The notes under the pieces were generated by a model, which did no database searches, was not told the origin of the DNA, and worked only from the letters and a program-made list of their open reading frames with translations. A stretch of 64,000 nucleotides of DNA from Congeria kusceri (Eukaryota > Mollusca > Bivalvia > Myida > Dreissenidae): NCBI GenBank assembly GCA_027627225.1, contig CM051038.1:39654841-39718840 (forward strand), given 5' to 3'. The translations under genes were made by a program, and so were the position numbers. Shown here piece after piece: positions 37,103 to 48,349 of this stretch (its first letter is position 1; every line of letters begins with the position of its first letter).

Positions 37103-37424
37103 CAAAGATGTTCTTATTTTTAATTGAAAAATGAGTGCCTCTACGTGACAACGGAACTGTTTATTGTATTGTATTTCATTGCAATCGATCAATATTTAAA
37201 TGTTTCACATAAAAAAGCTACAATATATATATATGATAACAGCTTTGATACTGGAACCTTTATTATTCGATAATATAATACACATGGACATATATGTGTT
37301 CAAAATACTGGCTGCATAAAAAAGCTAATACAAACTGAATGCATTTTCGTTTTTTCCTTTCTAATGTTTTCCAGCAATCATTGAGCTAAAAACCAGTGCA
37401 ACAAATTCATAATTAACCCAAACG

Positions 37425-37570
37425 CACGTGCGTGTGTCACGTGCAGACGAACATGCATGTTCATTTCCAGTCCGCAGTGTCCACGTGTCACTGGCGTGAT
37501 GTATTGCAGTGAGCGGCGATATAAACGCGCGCCGGTGGCTGAATAAGTCAAATATTGTAACAACGCATGC
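37425..37570. promoter_or_regulatory. GC-rich conserved island with E-boxes
   Basis: CACGTG at 37425, 37438 and 37482 and a gtcaaatattgtaacaacgcatgcgtact tract, conserved at 60144-60310 in copy 2 (E-boxes at 60144 and 60211). It is markedly richer in GC and CpG than its surroundings, which fits a promoter or enhancer. No start site can be fixed. Confidence 0.4.
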
Positions 37571-37743
37571 GTACTATATCAAATACAAATGCCTGATTAA
37601 TGTCATTTTATTTTGCGTTAAGCTCTCTGTGGCATTCAAATATGGTGATAGCCGAGGATAAAAAGAAAGCAATTGCTTAACTAGCAGGATTATTTTTAAC
37701 ATGTAGGCTCGGAAATTGTACAAATCGTGGTCTACATGACGTA

Positions 37744-37870
37744 GCACGTGACCAATGGTAAACATAGCACGTGTTGTTGCGAGAGAACGCGAATTACAAA
37801 GTATTGCGGTTTTGGAGAAAGGCAGGGAAAAGTCGAGGGGATTCGCACAAAACCTATGAATGCAAATAAA
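37744..37870. promoter_or_regulatory. E-box/CCAAT and octamer block, copy 1
   Basis: gcacgtgaccaatggtaaac at 37744 and an octamer ATGCAAAT at 37860-37867. The same order is found at 60518 and 60640. A third copy at 40870-40975 keeps the octamer (40967-40974). Octamers bind POU factors and also occur in snRNA enhancers. Confidence 0.4.
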
Positions 37871-38873
37871 ATTGTGTTAACGTATTAAATCGAGCGAATT
37901 GCTTTTTGAAGCTACAAATCAACATAATATTGATCAGGAATGCATTTATATAATATACATACATGAATATACATCAAGTAATAATTTGGACGTCGACATA
38001 ATAATCTTTCAGTTGCTATTTACTTTAATGCTAGATTTTACAAGTTACGTTGAAATATTTTTAAATGCAGTGAAGCATGGTAGAGTCGTGATGGAGAAAA
38101 AATAAAACAGTGATTGTTGAAAGCCACCGTTCAAAGGGGTGTAATAATAAAGTTTTAAAAGAGATCAAAAATGCATAATAATATCTGTAGAAAAGCTTTT
38201 AATAATTACTATTTTCGATTTCCTGTAAACTGTTGGGAATTTTATGTTTAATTCTTGTAATAGTATTCCATTTATATGTGTCATTTGCTATGCAAAATAA
38301 GTGTTCAAGATATTTATAAACTTTGATCGTTGATGGTAGTAATTGGATATGTCAATTTGGTCAGCCACACGGCAACGATACAAATGTATACATAATGTAC
38401 GGATCACATTCACTGTTTGTGAATCTTAAATGAATTGAATTAAATAGTATGCAATTTGAGCGGACCAATGCTAGGCAGTCAGTTAATTACACGCGCGGAA
38501 AACTGCAGTAAGCTTGTTTACACACAAACGGTATGTATAGATGTCGCCAGATGATTGCACTTAATGTTTTATACTAATATATGCGTTTCGTTTCTGTAAA
38601 AATGCTGAACGAATAGCCAATTGAGGACATATTTATGCGGAGAGATCGGGGTTTTTTTTTGTCTGATTCGATTTATTGATTTGAATGCATTTATTGGGAA
38701 ATATAATTGTCACTCTAACTGTGGAAGAATACATTGACCATATATATTTTTATGAATAATGTAAATGGTCAGTTATATGTATTTGACATTTTTGGGCAAT
38801 TACCATTCTCGGTAAGTAAAACAATAGCATGTTCTTACGGTGTTCCGTTAGGGCCATCGCGTTTTTCAATAGA

Positions 38874-39144
38874 AATCTAAACCACGATGGCACGCTGACA
38901 TGATGGTACGATGACGATTGTGCGATGGTACGATGGTAATAACACGATGGTACAATGGCACGACGGTGATGGTGAGATGTAACATCGAGTGATCGTCATC
39001 GTACCATTGTGCCGTCGCCATTGTACCATCGCACCATCGGCATCGTACCATCGCATCATCGTCACGTACCATCGCACCATCGGCATCGTACCAGCGCACC
39101 ATCGCCATCGAACATCGTGTCATTGTGACATTGTCGTTTAGATT
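38874..39144. mobile_element. Foldback element made of CGATGG motifs
   Basis: Outer ends aatctaaac (38874) and gtttagatt (39136-39144) are inverse. The left half is built of CGATGG/ACGATGG motifs (cgatggtacgatgg), the right half of the inverse CCATCG (gtaccatcgcaccatcg). The switch is near 38985-38995. The whole 271 bp can fold into an imperfect hairpin. Open frames across it on the minus strand only reflect the repeat. Confidence 0.8.
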
Positions 39145-39159
39145 TACGATAGTACGATG

Positions 39160-39500
39160 ATGTAAATATAATTGGTTTAACATGTTAAATCGAACGGATT
39201 TGCCTTTCAAAGTCAAAAATCAAAATAATATTGATGAGCCAGGTGATTCTGCAAAATATATATAATATATAATGAATATAATTCATGTAATACTGTAGGA
39301 TGTTGACATGATAATCTAACTATTTGAATTTACCACAATGCTGCAGTTTCAAATTATGTTATGTTTATACCTTTAGTAGCAATTAGCATGGTTGTGCCGT
39401 GGTCGTTAAAAACATAACAGCGATTATTGAAAGCCGTTACATCATCGTTAAAAGGGACGCTATATAATGAAGCCGTTGAGGTCGACCATAAGTTTCGTAC
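39160..39500 (+). repeat. Third fragment of the 37.8-38.1 kb block
   Basis: taacatgttaaatcgaacgg through attgatgagccaggtgattc, then ccgttacatcatcgttaaaa, match 37880-38110 and 60655-60915. It lies at the join between the two large copies. Confidence 0.7.
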
Positions 39501-40549
39501 TAATGCATAAAAATAAATGTAGATTTTTTTTTTATTTTAATATGTTCGTATACATCCGATCGTAAAACTTTTGTAAACTCTTCGTTTTCGTGTTTGAATC
39601 TTGTAATATTTAATTGATAAGTTTAATTTACTACGTAAAATTACATGTGTAAGATGATATTTGTAGCTAAAAACAAAAAGCTGAGAAATTACTAATTTAG
39701 TTGGATATCTAAGTATCTTGTGACTTAAACGGGCCTATTAACGAAGTAGTCAATTGACAATTTTCAAAATGTTTCACAACTTGTAGAGCTATATTTTAAA
39801 GCAGCAAAAGATTTATAATTATTAACAAAGTTTCTACTATGTTAATTGTTAATTATGCCATATACATGCATTAGTTAAACTGTGTCCATTTATTCAACTG
39901 TTGTGTTTATTGATATAGCCAACAACATTTAAATCATAATACATGGTAATGGACGTGAAATTACAAAATCCATTCATCGCAATATAGGTTTCAAATAACA
40001 ACCTTTAACTGCTTTGATCAATTAAACAAATATGTCACACTATAAAATTCCCGATATAATATTATACTCTCATTTAGACTTCTCTTTATTTCACAAATAG
40101 GAAATGAGTTAAGTTTAACGTGAAAGGTATAGTTTAACCCAGTTCGACCCAGAATGTGTAGAATGTGCCGAGTAAAATGAAATGTCAATATAAAATTTTA
40201 TCTACCTCATGTGATACTTAATGACGATAAGAGAACAGGGATAAATTGTTATCTGAACACAAATGGAGTAAGTGTAAATATGAAATATGTGAATCACAGT
40301 TATTTTAACTTAAAACTTCTAACATGGTGACAATAGCTTGATTTAAAGACGATTTCTTCTATTTTTTCCTTTCATATTTTTTTTTTCATTTTCACATTTT
40401 TGCAGATCTTTTAACGCCTGACCCAAATGAAATGATGAAATGAAAAACATTAGGGTCATCGAATTTTGATTTTGTGAAATATGCATATAAATGACCTAGT
40501 ACCCGTACCAGTACCCGTAAATGCAGTTTAGAAAAAAAATTCATATTAA

Positions 40550-41110
40550 CCGTTAAGCGCTACGTGGCATTCAAATATGGTGGCTGTCGGGGATAAGAAG
40601 AATACATGGAGAACCGCGTTCAAATTATGTTTTTCTTTGCGTTGCACTCGATTTAATGTAAACAAAAACATCCGCAACATGTCGGGGATAAGAAGAATAC
40701 ATGGAGAACCGCGTTCAAATTATGTTTTTCTTTGCGTTGCACTCGATTTAATGTAAACAAAAACATCCGCAACATGTCGGGGATAAGAAGAATACATGGA
40801 GAACCGCGTGCAAATTATGTTTTTCTTTGCGTTGCACTCGATTTAATGTAAACAAAAACATCCGCAACATGGTAGCAATGTTGCGAGAAAAGGCAAAATT
40901 CATAAAGGATTGTAAATTTTGTGGAAAGCACGAAAAATTCGTGCGGATTTTTGGCAAAACATCTTAATGCAAATAGAATTATTTTTAACATGTTAAATCG
41001 AGCGGACTGCTTTTCAAAGCCACCAATAAACATGCAGGTGATTCTGCAATATATAAGCATGTATATATTTCATTCAATAACATCAACATTAACATAATAT
41101 TGCGATTTAC
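40550..41110 (+). repeat. Extra copy of the 37.6-38.1 kb block with a 95-bp triplication
   Basis: cgttaagcgctacgtggcat matches 37617 and 60388; taacatgttaaatcgagcgg follows at 40987. Inside it, 40585-40869 is three nearly identical tandem copies of a 95-bp unit (tgtcggggataagaagaata...catccgcaaca). Confidence 0.85.
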
Positions 41111-41792
41111 CAAATTGCTACGGTTTAAATATTTGTTACCTGCATTATAGTCTGCGATCCGCAGATTTGCACAATATGTCACACATCAGCTGGTAAAGGT
41201 TAGATACCAGTAAATAGCGGGAATCGCTGGAGGTACACTCGAAAGTAGGCCGTATTTCAAATAGTTCGCTTTATCGACTGTCAAAAGAGACCTTTCACAT
41301 AATGGACACTGGTTTAATGGTTATTTCCAAAAAAGAAAGGTCTTCAGTGCATTTTGATGGATCATGACACCAAATTACTTGAAATTTGAATGTTCAGCAG
41401 TTTATGAATAGACAGCATGTACTTTTGTCCAATTTGCGACTGCATTCAGTGCTTCTTACGCGTGACTACAAACAAGTGAGATGAATTTTCTTAGAAGTAC
41501 AATAACCTATTTTTTTTATTTTATTCTGAAAGCAGAGAACCATCTTTCCAAAGAACCCAGACTCGCAATATCTGAATCAAAGAAAAGTGGGACAAGACGC
41601 CAGGAGATTTTGGAGTTTTGATTTACTGGTTTCTAACCTTAACATTGCTCGGGCAGAGTTGTGTTAATCCCCAGTTGGCTAATCCCTGCTGATGACAAGT
41701 ATTTGGACAAAGGGTCCTGGTTAGCTTTCTATTTTTGTGTTGGACAAGGTAAAATATGTTCAAATACATTGTTTACAATTGTGACACTTTGT

Positions 41793-42491
41793 ATTTAAAG
41801 CCGCAGTCCATAGAATATAAATAAATACATCTCAAATTGGCATTAGTTCTTGGCATTTTATTCGACTGAAAACTGTTTCTTATTTAGGGGTAAAAAAAAT
41901 GTTTGTTTCAGGTAACATGCCCAAAAGAATTAGGGTAGGTAGGTCGGGATTATTTTTTTATTTGTTTATTTGGTAGATGGTCAACTTGAAGATTCTAAAA
42001 CTGAATCAATATTCAAAACATATCAGTAATATTCTTGAACATTGTTTATAAGTGGATACTATCAAAACGAAACACTTATTTTTCCAAAATCACATTTAAT
42101 TATTTAAAAAGGTAAATAAAACAAAACTCAATCTGACAAACCCAATAAAATGTTCTAGGGTCGGGGCATTTTTGTAGGGTAGGTCGGGTTACCTGAAACC
42201 AACATATTGTTATTTTTCGCCTTACGAAAGGCACTTTATAATGTCTATGTTCGAAAACGCTTGGTACCAACGGTATATACTTTAATGTACATGATGATTT
42301 ACTCCAGAGGCTTCACCAGCTATCGCATACAGATTACTCTACGATAAAAAGTTACCCCAAAACGTTATTATTTTACCGATTCAATGCGGTTTTTTGGTAT
42401 TTTGATCGGGAAGATTTCCATTTGAAACGATTTCTGCAAAGTTGTATTGTTATTACATTTTGTAACATATGTCTGGACTGCTGCTTTAAAT
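41793..42491. mobile_element. MITE with ATTTAAAGC(C/A)GCAGTCCA inverted ends
   Basis: Left atttaaagccgcagtcca at 41793-41810; right tggactgctgctttaaat at 42474-42491; 17 of 18 match as inverses. No coding capacity. A second MITE is nested at 41905-42199. Confidence 0.82.
41905..42199. mobile_element. Nested MITE with GTTTCAGGTAAC inverted ends
   Basis: gtttcaggtaac at 41905-41916 and gttacctgaaac at 42188-42199 are perfect inverses. Subterminal tagggtaggtaggtcggg (left) and its near-repeat agggtaggtcggg (right). 295 bp, no frame. Confidence 0.8.
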
Positions 42492-44119
42492 GATTTTCAA
42501 AAAGGGCCATAGTGATACATGTTTATAAATGTTAACTACAATGAAAACAATATTTGGAAATATCTTCGAAAAAATGGTTTCTTACGTTTATCTTCATAGG
42601 ATAGAAACTAATATTATGTGTGCAAGTGACATATTGTGTACTCGATAACGTGCTTTTTTCTTGCTGAAAGAGACACGTTTGATTGGAATTATCAATATGC
42701 CAGAGATTTTATGTACTGAACTAAACTGATTACTTGAATTCCATTGGAATGTTTTATTTTTAAACACAAACAATAAATCATAAGTAAATTTTATAAATCT
42801 TTTTTGACATTCGGGCACATACTGTAATCCACTGTCTATTTCCGAAACAATAAAGCTTAGACCTAGATTGAAACATGAGATAAGTACAATATGGAAAACG
42901 AATCAACCAACGTTTTATACATTTGAGATACCACTGTTTAAATGTTCTTGTGCTTCGCAATTTTCTCTGCTTGTAAGTTTTAGAAACAGGTGCAAAAACT
43001 TCACCGAATTAATTTGAAAGCGAAATTGTATGCAATCTTGACCCGTCTTGCCGTATAACATGCGTGTTTCCGTCAAATGAAGCTGCTTGCGGTTAATTGG
43101 AAGTAATTATTATGAAATTAATACGCAGTTTTCACGACTTCCCCAATACGATATCACTTTGATGTAACCGCAACCGTAGAAAGTTCCTTGCAAAATACAA
43201 CAATAGCACTCGAAGGGCAATCTTTCTTAAAAGTGTACGCTTAAAGGCAAAAGATATGTCATTGCAAAATACACTAGAAATATGATTTATAAATAATCAA
43301 TATTTAGATACTTATGCAACAGCTAAACACATGACTAACCATTATTAAGAACATAGCAAAAGCAACTATTTCATCTATACAAGTATTATATTCTTAGTGT
43401 ACTTAGTTCGTTAGTTAAAGCAAATCTAATTTTGCGATTATAATGTTGGGTTTGATAATTTAGAACAATCTTTTAGTATAAATATAAATCATGATATAAA
43501 TCCTACATTCAAGAACAAAACCATACCATAGTTAACCTGTCACAGCAACAACCAAGATATTGTCATCTCAGAACTATATATCAGTATAAATGATAAAAGT
43601 ATTCTGTGTCATCATGATGAGCAGAACCTGCAGCATGATGTATCTTCAGAAACAAAGATCAGCACCATTATCAACGTTCGAAAATCCAAATGTCGTTCAT
43701 TTAATTGCCAAATTTGCTACTCCGATAAAAAGTCTTCATTTATCAATTCAATGATCATTTGTTGATATTTTTCTTAAGTGCATTTAATTGAGTAATTAGT
43801 GGGTTGCTCAATATGCGCTTTAATTGAATAGCTTGACACTTGAATAAAGACTGCATGCATCGCTAGACCCTGATGTGCCAGACAATCATATTGACAAGTA
43901 TTTCGGCTTACTATTCTTCTAATGACACCGCCCCATATTAGGATGTCACACAGACAAATTATTTACCTCAGTTGTCAAAATAGAAAACATTGACTTGAAC
44001 TATAATATTAGCACTTCGGAATGAAGTCCATTAAACGGCAAAAAGCAAATATCATAATTAACGAGCATTGTTTGTTTTTGTTATTTGGTAATTAGTGCAA
44101 TTAATACGTGGTGTCAATT

Positions 44120-44136
44120 CACGTGCAGAACACGTG
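44120..44136. promoter_or_regulatory. Paired CACGTG E-boxes, 11-bp period
   Basis: CACGTG at 44120 and 44131. This pair and those at 15503 and 24707 keep the same 11-base offset although the bases between them differ. Confidence 0.45.
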
Positions 44137-44230
44137 CTGGAGAAGACTCAAAAGCAGGTAAACTGCGTGACATAGATAAGGGGAAAATGAACACCGATCT
44201 ACGACAGTTTAAAACTAAATTGACTGAGGC

Positions 44231-44285
44231 TAATGATGATGATAATGATGATGATGATGATGCTGGTGATGATGATGATGATGAC

Positions 44286-44325
<40 letters not shown>

Positions 44326-44386
44326 TTGATAATGTTGATGTTGATGATGATGATGATGATGATGATGATGTTGATAATGTTGATGT

Positions 44387-44427
<41 letters not shown>

Positions 44428-44481
44428 ATGATTATGATGATGATTATGAGTGTGTTGATAAGGATTATGATGATAATAATT
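44231..44481. repeat. (GAT)n microsatellite, about 250 bp
   Basis: Long GAT array with GTT and GAC interruptions, including an internal repeat of gttgataatgttgatgttga. All three plus frames and the minus frame give single-residue runs (Asp, Met or His), so the frames are artefacts. Confidence 0.97.
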
Positions 44482-44569
44482 AAAATAATGTTGTTGCTGG
44501 TGATTGTTGCCGTTTGTTTTTATTATGGTGGTGGGTTCCACGACCAAACGGCGTTAAATACCTAACGAC

Positions 44570-45320
44570 CTCTGTTACTGTAAGAAACAAAACAAATATA
44601 TATGTAAAATATATAAAATCACTTTATGCAAATAGCCGAAAACATAATAAGACAAAATACACTTCCGACATATATTGTGAGCAATATAATTAATTCATTT
44701 ATAATACAAACATCAAATTATATAATGAAGTACAAATATCCAAATCAACAACAGTAACTTATGAACAATAAACGTAAAAAGAAATAAAAGTAAAAGTGAA
44801 GTATTATATTTACCTGTAATAAACAATCCAAATATATATTATCAAATCTCCAAATATGATAATGCTAATAACTATTCACAGTTATAACTATTTACAGTAA
44901 TACAATTAAGTATAAGCGTCTGATCGCAACAGAAATAATAAATCACAATCAACTCTCCCCTTTCAATTGCTCGACAACTAAAACACTGTATTAACAATAA
45001 AAAACATTCGGTTTTCAATGACATTAAAACAATTCTAAGTGTCAGTGTAATTATTAACTGTCAAAATTATTTGACATTTCATAACAGTTCCCTTTAATTT
45101 TATTTCATTTCTGGTAATAACTTCCCTTTACCATAGCATTTCTACTTATTTCTATATGAGTAATCGCCCTTTCCGTAAAGACGACAATAAGGGATTCAAA
45201 TCATAATTACTTCCCTTAGTTACAAGTCCGTAATGCATGTAATAACAGGCGAGTAACAAAGGGAGTGTATGCGTGGTCAAACTCCTCGCAGTGGTTTCTT
45301 CCCCATTGGTACAATTCAGA
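44570..45320. other. Non-coding stretch
   Basis: AT-rich, no repeat or gene recognised. Confidence 0.6.
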
Positions 45321-45322
45321 TA

Positions 45323-46010
45323 AGACCCTGTCACACTGTGGCGAATTTGAGCTTCGAGTTTAGTACGAGTACTGGAGAGTTATAACTCGCCGTAAAGTGG
45401 AAGAGTTGGTCGAGGAATTGTTTCAAGACGACATTTGTTCGAGTTCTCTTCAACCTTGAAACGACATTGACACGATAATCACATTTTATCACGAGTTCAG
45501 CCGAGATATGCGTATGATATCTTTTCGACAATCGAAGACTTGTCTTCGAGAATGTACGAGTGTTGACGAGTTTGTACGACTTGTGATGACATCAGCACGA
45601 GTTTCTGACGACATTTTACGACAAACGGAAGAGCAGATGTCGTAGGCAAGTCTCCAAAACTCGCAGCAAACTCGTGCTATGTCGTAGAATGAAAGTATTC
45701 TGCGAAACGCTACGACAAGGGAAGACATGTCTACGGAATGTGTTCGAGTGTGTTTGAGAGTGCGCGAGATTCCTTCGACATGTCTTCGACACGTGTACGA
45801 GAATAAAAAGTCGCCGAGAAGCCGCGAGAATTTCAAACGGTTTAAAATTCTTGCCGCTACTTGGCGAGTTCTGGCGACATAAGAAGAGATAAGTAGACAT
45901 CACTGCGACAAAGAACGACATGTGTACAAGATCTACAAGACACTAGAAGAGTTGTGGCGAGTTACAACACGCCAGAACTCGAAGCTAAAATTCGCCAGTG
46001 TGCGAGGGCC
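45323..46010. mobile_element. CGA-rich non-autonomous TIR element
   Basis: Left end aagaccctgtcacactg...gcgaatttgagcttcgagtt; right end is the inverse (aactcgaagctaaaattcgc, cagtgtgcgagggcctt). A second inner pair (agttataactcgcc and ggcgagttacaac) extends the TIR to about 70 bases. The interior is crowded with acgag, tcgag and gacatgtc words, far above the surrounding composition. Minus-strand frames of 101-115 codons run through it but overlap each other and lack a domain. Confidence 0.78.
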
Positions 46011-46402
46011 TTTACCACTGCCACCACGAGTTAAACACCAACCTCAGCGCATATATTTAACTGGTTCCGAGCATTGCTCATTAAATCCCTTACGGCATGA
46101 AGTTCCACCATGGTCAGATCAAATGGCGCGAATTAAAATCGTGGACAAGCAGGAGAAAAGCACGTGGACACAGTAAAATACTTGCGTTGTTATGATTACT
46201 TTTTTATCACTTTTTGTTTTTCATTTTAGTTCGTAATATATATACCTGGACCACAAATGCAACATTTCTATTAGAGTGTTATAAAATAATAATTTTAAAA
46301 TCAAAATGTTCTGAAAAATTAATCTTCAACCTCTTCACAGTCTCACCAAAAAACTTTTAAACTAACTCTGTAAGTTTGTAACTCTTGGTGGCAGTGGTAA
46401 CT
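46011..46402 (+). mobile_element. Element of about 390 bp, forward member of an inverted pair
   Basis: Ends ttaccactgccaccacgagt at the left and the inverse actcttggtggcagtggtaa at the right. The interior includes gagcattgctcattaaatcc, aaaatcgtggacaagca and cctggaccacaaatgcaaca. An inverted copy follows immediately. Confidence 0.75.
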
Positions 46403-46419
46403 AATGAGTACCATTGGGA

Positions 46420-46805
46420 AGTAACCACTGCGGGGAGTTTGGTTAAAAACTTATGTATTTGAAAGTTGTCCGGGGAGACGATTATAAGAAGATTGAAGAT
46501 TTATTTTTTACGGAAAATTTTTATTTCCATTATTATTGTTTCATAACAATGACACAGACATGTTGCATTTTTGGTCCAGGTATATATATAACGAGTTAAA
46601 ATGAAAAACACAAAATAAATAAATAAAAAAGTAAACATAACAACGCAAGGATTTTACGTTCTCCACGTGTTTATCATATGCTTGTCCACGATTTCATTTC
46701 GCGCCAAGTGTTTGTCTATTGTCACGTGGAACTTTATGCCAGTAGGGATTTAATGAGCTATGCTCGGACATAGTTAAAACTGTGCGCGGAGGTTTATGTG
46801 TGGTA
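46420..46805 (-). mobile_element. Inverted copy of the 46011-46402 element
   Basis: Its reverse complement matches the forward copy over most of the length: gagcatagctcattaaatcc, aaatcgtggacaagcat, cctggaccaaaaatgcaaca. The left end gtaaccactgc corresponds to the right end of the forward member. Together the two form a palindrome of nearly 800 bp. Confidence 0.75.
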
Positions 46806-47069
46806 AGTATCCAACTGCTTTTTTATATAGACGTATATGATGATGGCAATAATGACAATGAAGAAGAATATGATGAGGATCTGACCGTTGCAAACCAATA
46901 TTTTATAATAAAATAATATCAGTTACAGTTTTGGCATCCAAAGCCTTAGAAGTAAGTCTGGAAATAACCACCACATGAATGAATTTTAATGTCGTCCGAT
47001 TTAAACTTGTTCCAGGCGTATTTTAATCAAAGGAGGAGAAATAGACTGAGATACATGCTGTTTTACAAC

Positions 47070-47346
47070 CAAAACTATTATTTGATGTTAAAACTCTTCT
47101 TTATAATCGTTTAATCAGAGAGTAATCAGAGCGTACTTTGACAGCAAATTAGCATAGCCAAAGATGAGCAGAATAAGATTGAAAAAATTGTAAAACTTTA
47201 TGTTTGCAAGAGCCGTGTGCCGACAAGGAAGGCAGTATACGAGTTGAAATAAAAGGATACAATCGAAAACAAAACATTTTATAATAATAATAAAAATTAT
47301 TATTATTATTATTATTATTATAAGAAGAAGTACAAGTAGTAGTAGT

Positions 47347-47380
<34 letters not shown>

Positions 47381-47610
47381 TTCGCTGATGTTAAAGACAT
47401 TTACTCTGTATACGGAGTCTTGTTATATTTGAAATGGGTTGGAAAATTAACCACATGCCAGTTGTGTAGATCACGCAATTAATGGAATACTGAACAAGTG
47501 CCGTTGTCATAAACGTGTCTTGTATTTATCATTAATGTCAACGATTTCAAAGTAATCGTCATTATATTAAATGATCAAATATGCAATTAAAATAACTACG
47601 TGCTTATCTT
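47070..47610. other. Duplicated block, then compound microsatellite
   Basis: 47070-47210 matches 25560-25720. A compound TTA/AAG/AGT/AGC microsatellite lies at 47281-47382. No gene. Confidence 0.75.
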
Positions 47611-47992
47611 AATATTTAATCGTGATGAATGCAGAGAATACACGCTTGATGTGATTTACAAATAACATTATCAAACAACTTAAACTCTGAATTCTGGCGG
47701 CTTTCACCGACCATAAGAAACTTAAATGTATAGATCGCTGAGTAAGTATTGGCGGCTTTGGCCAACCATAAGAACAGTTATGACAAGAACGCTGAATTGG
47801 TACTGGCGGCTTTTGTCGACCATATAAACAGTAATGTAATGAACGCTGAATTAATATTTGCGGTTTTGACCGATCATAAAAACATAAATGTATAGATTGC
47901 TGAATAAGTATCGGCGAATTTGGCCAACCATAAGAACAGAAATGTATAGAACGCTGAATTAGTATAGCGGAAGTTGCCGACCATAAGAACAC
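47609..47992 (-). CDS. Repeat-encoded frame of 19-residue units, probably not a gene
   Basis: Five 19-residue repeats followed by a unique hydrophobic tail (SCLIMLFVNHIKRVFSAF). Copies differ from one another yet keep the frame and the QRSIH core. There is no upstream exon, signal peptide or domain, and at the plus end the repeats continue beyond the frame. I list it because the frame is retained through diverged copies; the simplest reading is a minisatellite. Confidence 0.15.
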   Translation of the reverse strand: MFLWSATSAILIQRSIHFCSYGWPNSPILIQQSIHLCFYDRSKPQILIQRSLHYCLYGRQKPPVPIQRSCHNCSYGWPKPPILTQRSIHLSFLWSVKAARIQSLSCLIMLFVNHIKRVFSAFITIKY

Positions 47993-48068
47993 ATATGTAT
48001 AGAACGCTGAATTAGTATTGGCCGTTTGGCCGAACGATAGAACAGTAATGTATAGAACGCTATATTAA
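47683..48068. repeat. 57-bp minisatellite, about 6.5 copies
   Basis: Unit contains ttggcggctttggccaacca, taagaacagtaatgta and agaacgctgaattagta. Because the period is a multiple of three, a minus-strand frame (47992-47609, 127 codons) reads through it as repeats of 19 residues of the type PILIQRSIHxCxYGWPK. Confidence 0.9.
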
Positions 48069-48349
48069 TATTATGTTTATCTCATCATTTCTGTATTAAT
48101 TTCTAAAACGCTGACTCGGTTTTAAAGCTTTCGGTCCTGAAGCCTTATTCAGTAAAATAAATAAGCATTTTTGTATTCTTATAAACCAGATACAGTAGAT
48201 AAAATTAACATTAAAACGGCACGTCACACTACATTCAAATGTAAAATTTAAATACTTAAACTTTTTGTTTGCAAAATATCGGATTGCTTTGCGTTCGCGT
48301 TCGAAATATATGTGATGTGTTCACAATGTTTGACCTGAAATATAATTAG

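Larger units (their letters stand above)
12000..38800 (+). repeat. Tandem segmental duplication, copy 1
   Basis: Left copy of a head-to-tail duplication. Collinear matches with copy 2 (by eye): 12065-12245 with 39645-39805; 13100-13445 with 42800-43170; 14745-15200 with 43370-43810; 15150-15580 with 43760-44220; 25560-25720 with 47070-47210; 31725-32600 with 48350-49260; 32840-33420 with 52400-52990; 33590-33700 with 53180-53280; 33880-34160 with 56450-56760; 34393-34832 with 56946-57342; 35760-36480 with 57440-58140; 36530-36790 with 58180-58440; 37100-38110 with 59880-60960; 38140-38680 with 60960-61450. Insertions unique to this copy include a hAT element and nested LINEs. 24195-24780 is a second match to 12590-12830 and 15400-15580, hinting at an additional local duplication. 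Confidence 0.85.

Noticed and set aside
38866..39216. 116-codon minus-strand frame rich in Trp, Met and His
   Set aside because: Produced by the CGATGG/CCATCG foldback motif.
44085..44565. Acidic poly-Asp protein, or poly-Met/poly-His frames
   Set aside because: All come from a GAT microsatellite read in different frames.
45489..45921. Minus-strand proteins of 101-115 residues
   Set aside because: Overlapping frames in the CGA-rich element, no domain, composition-driven.
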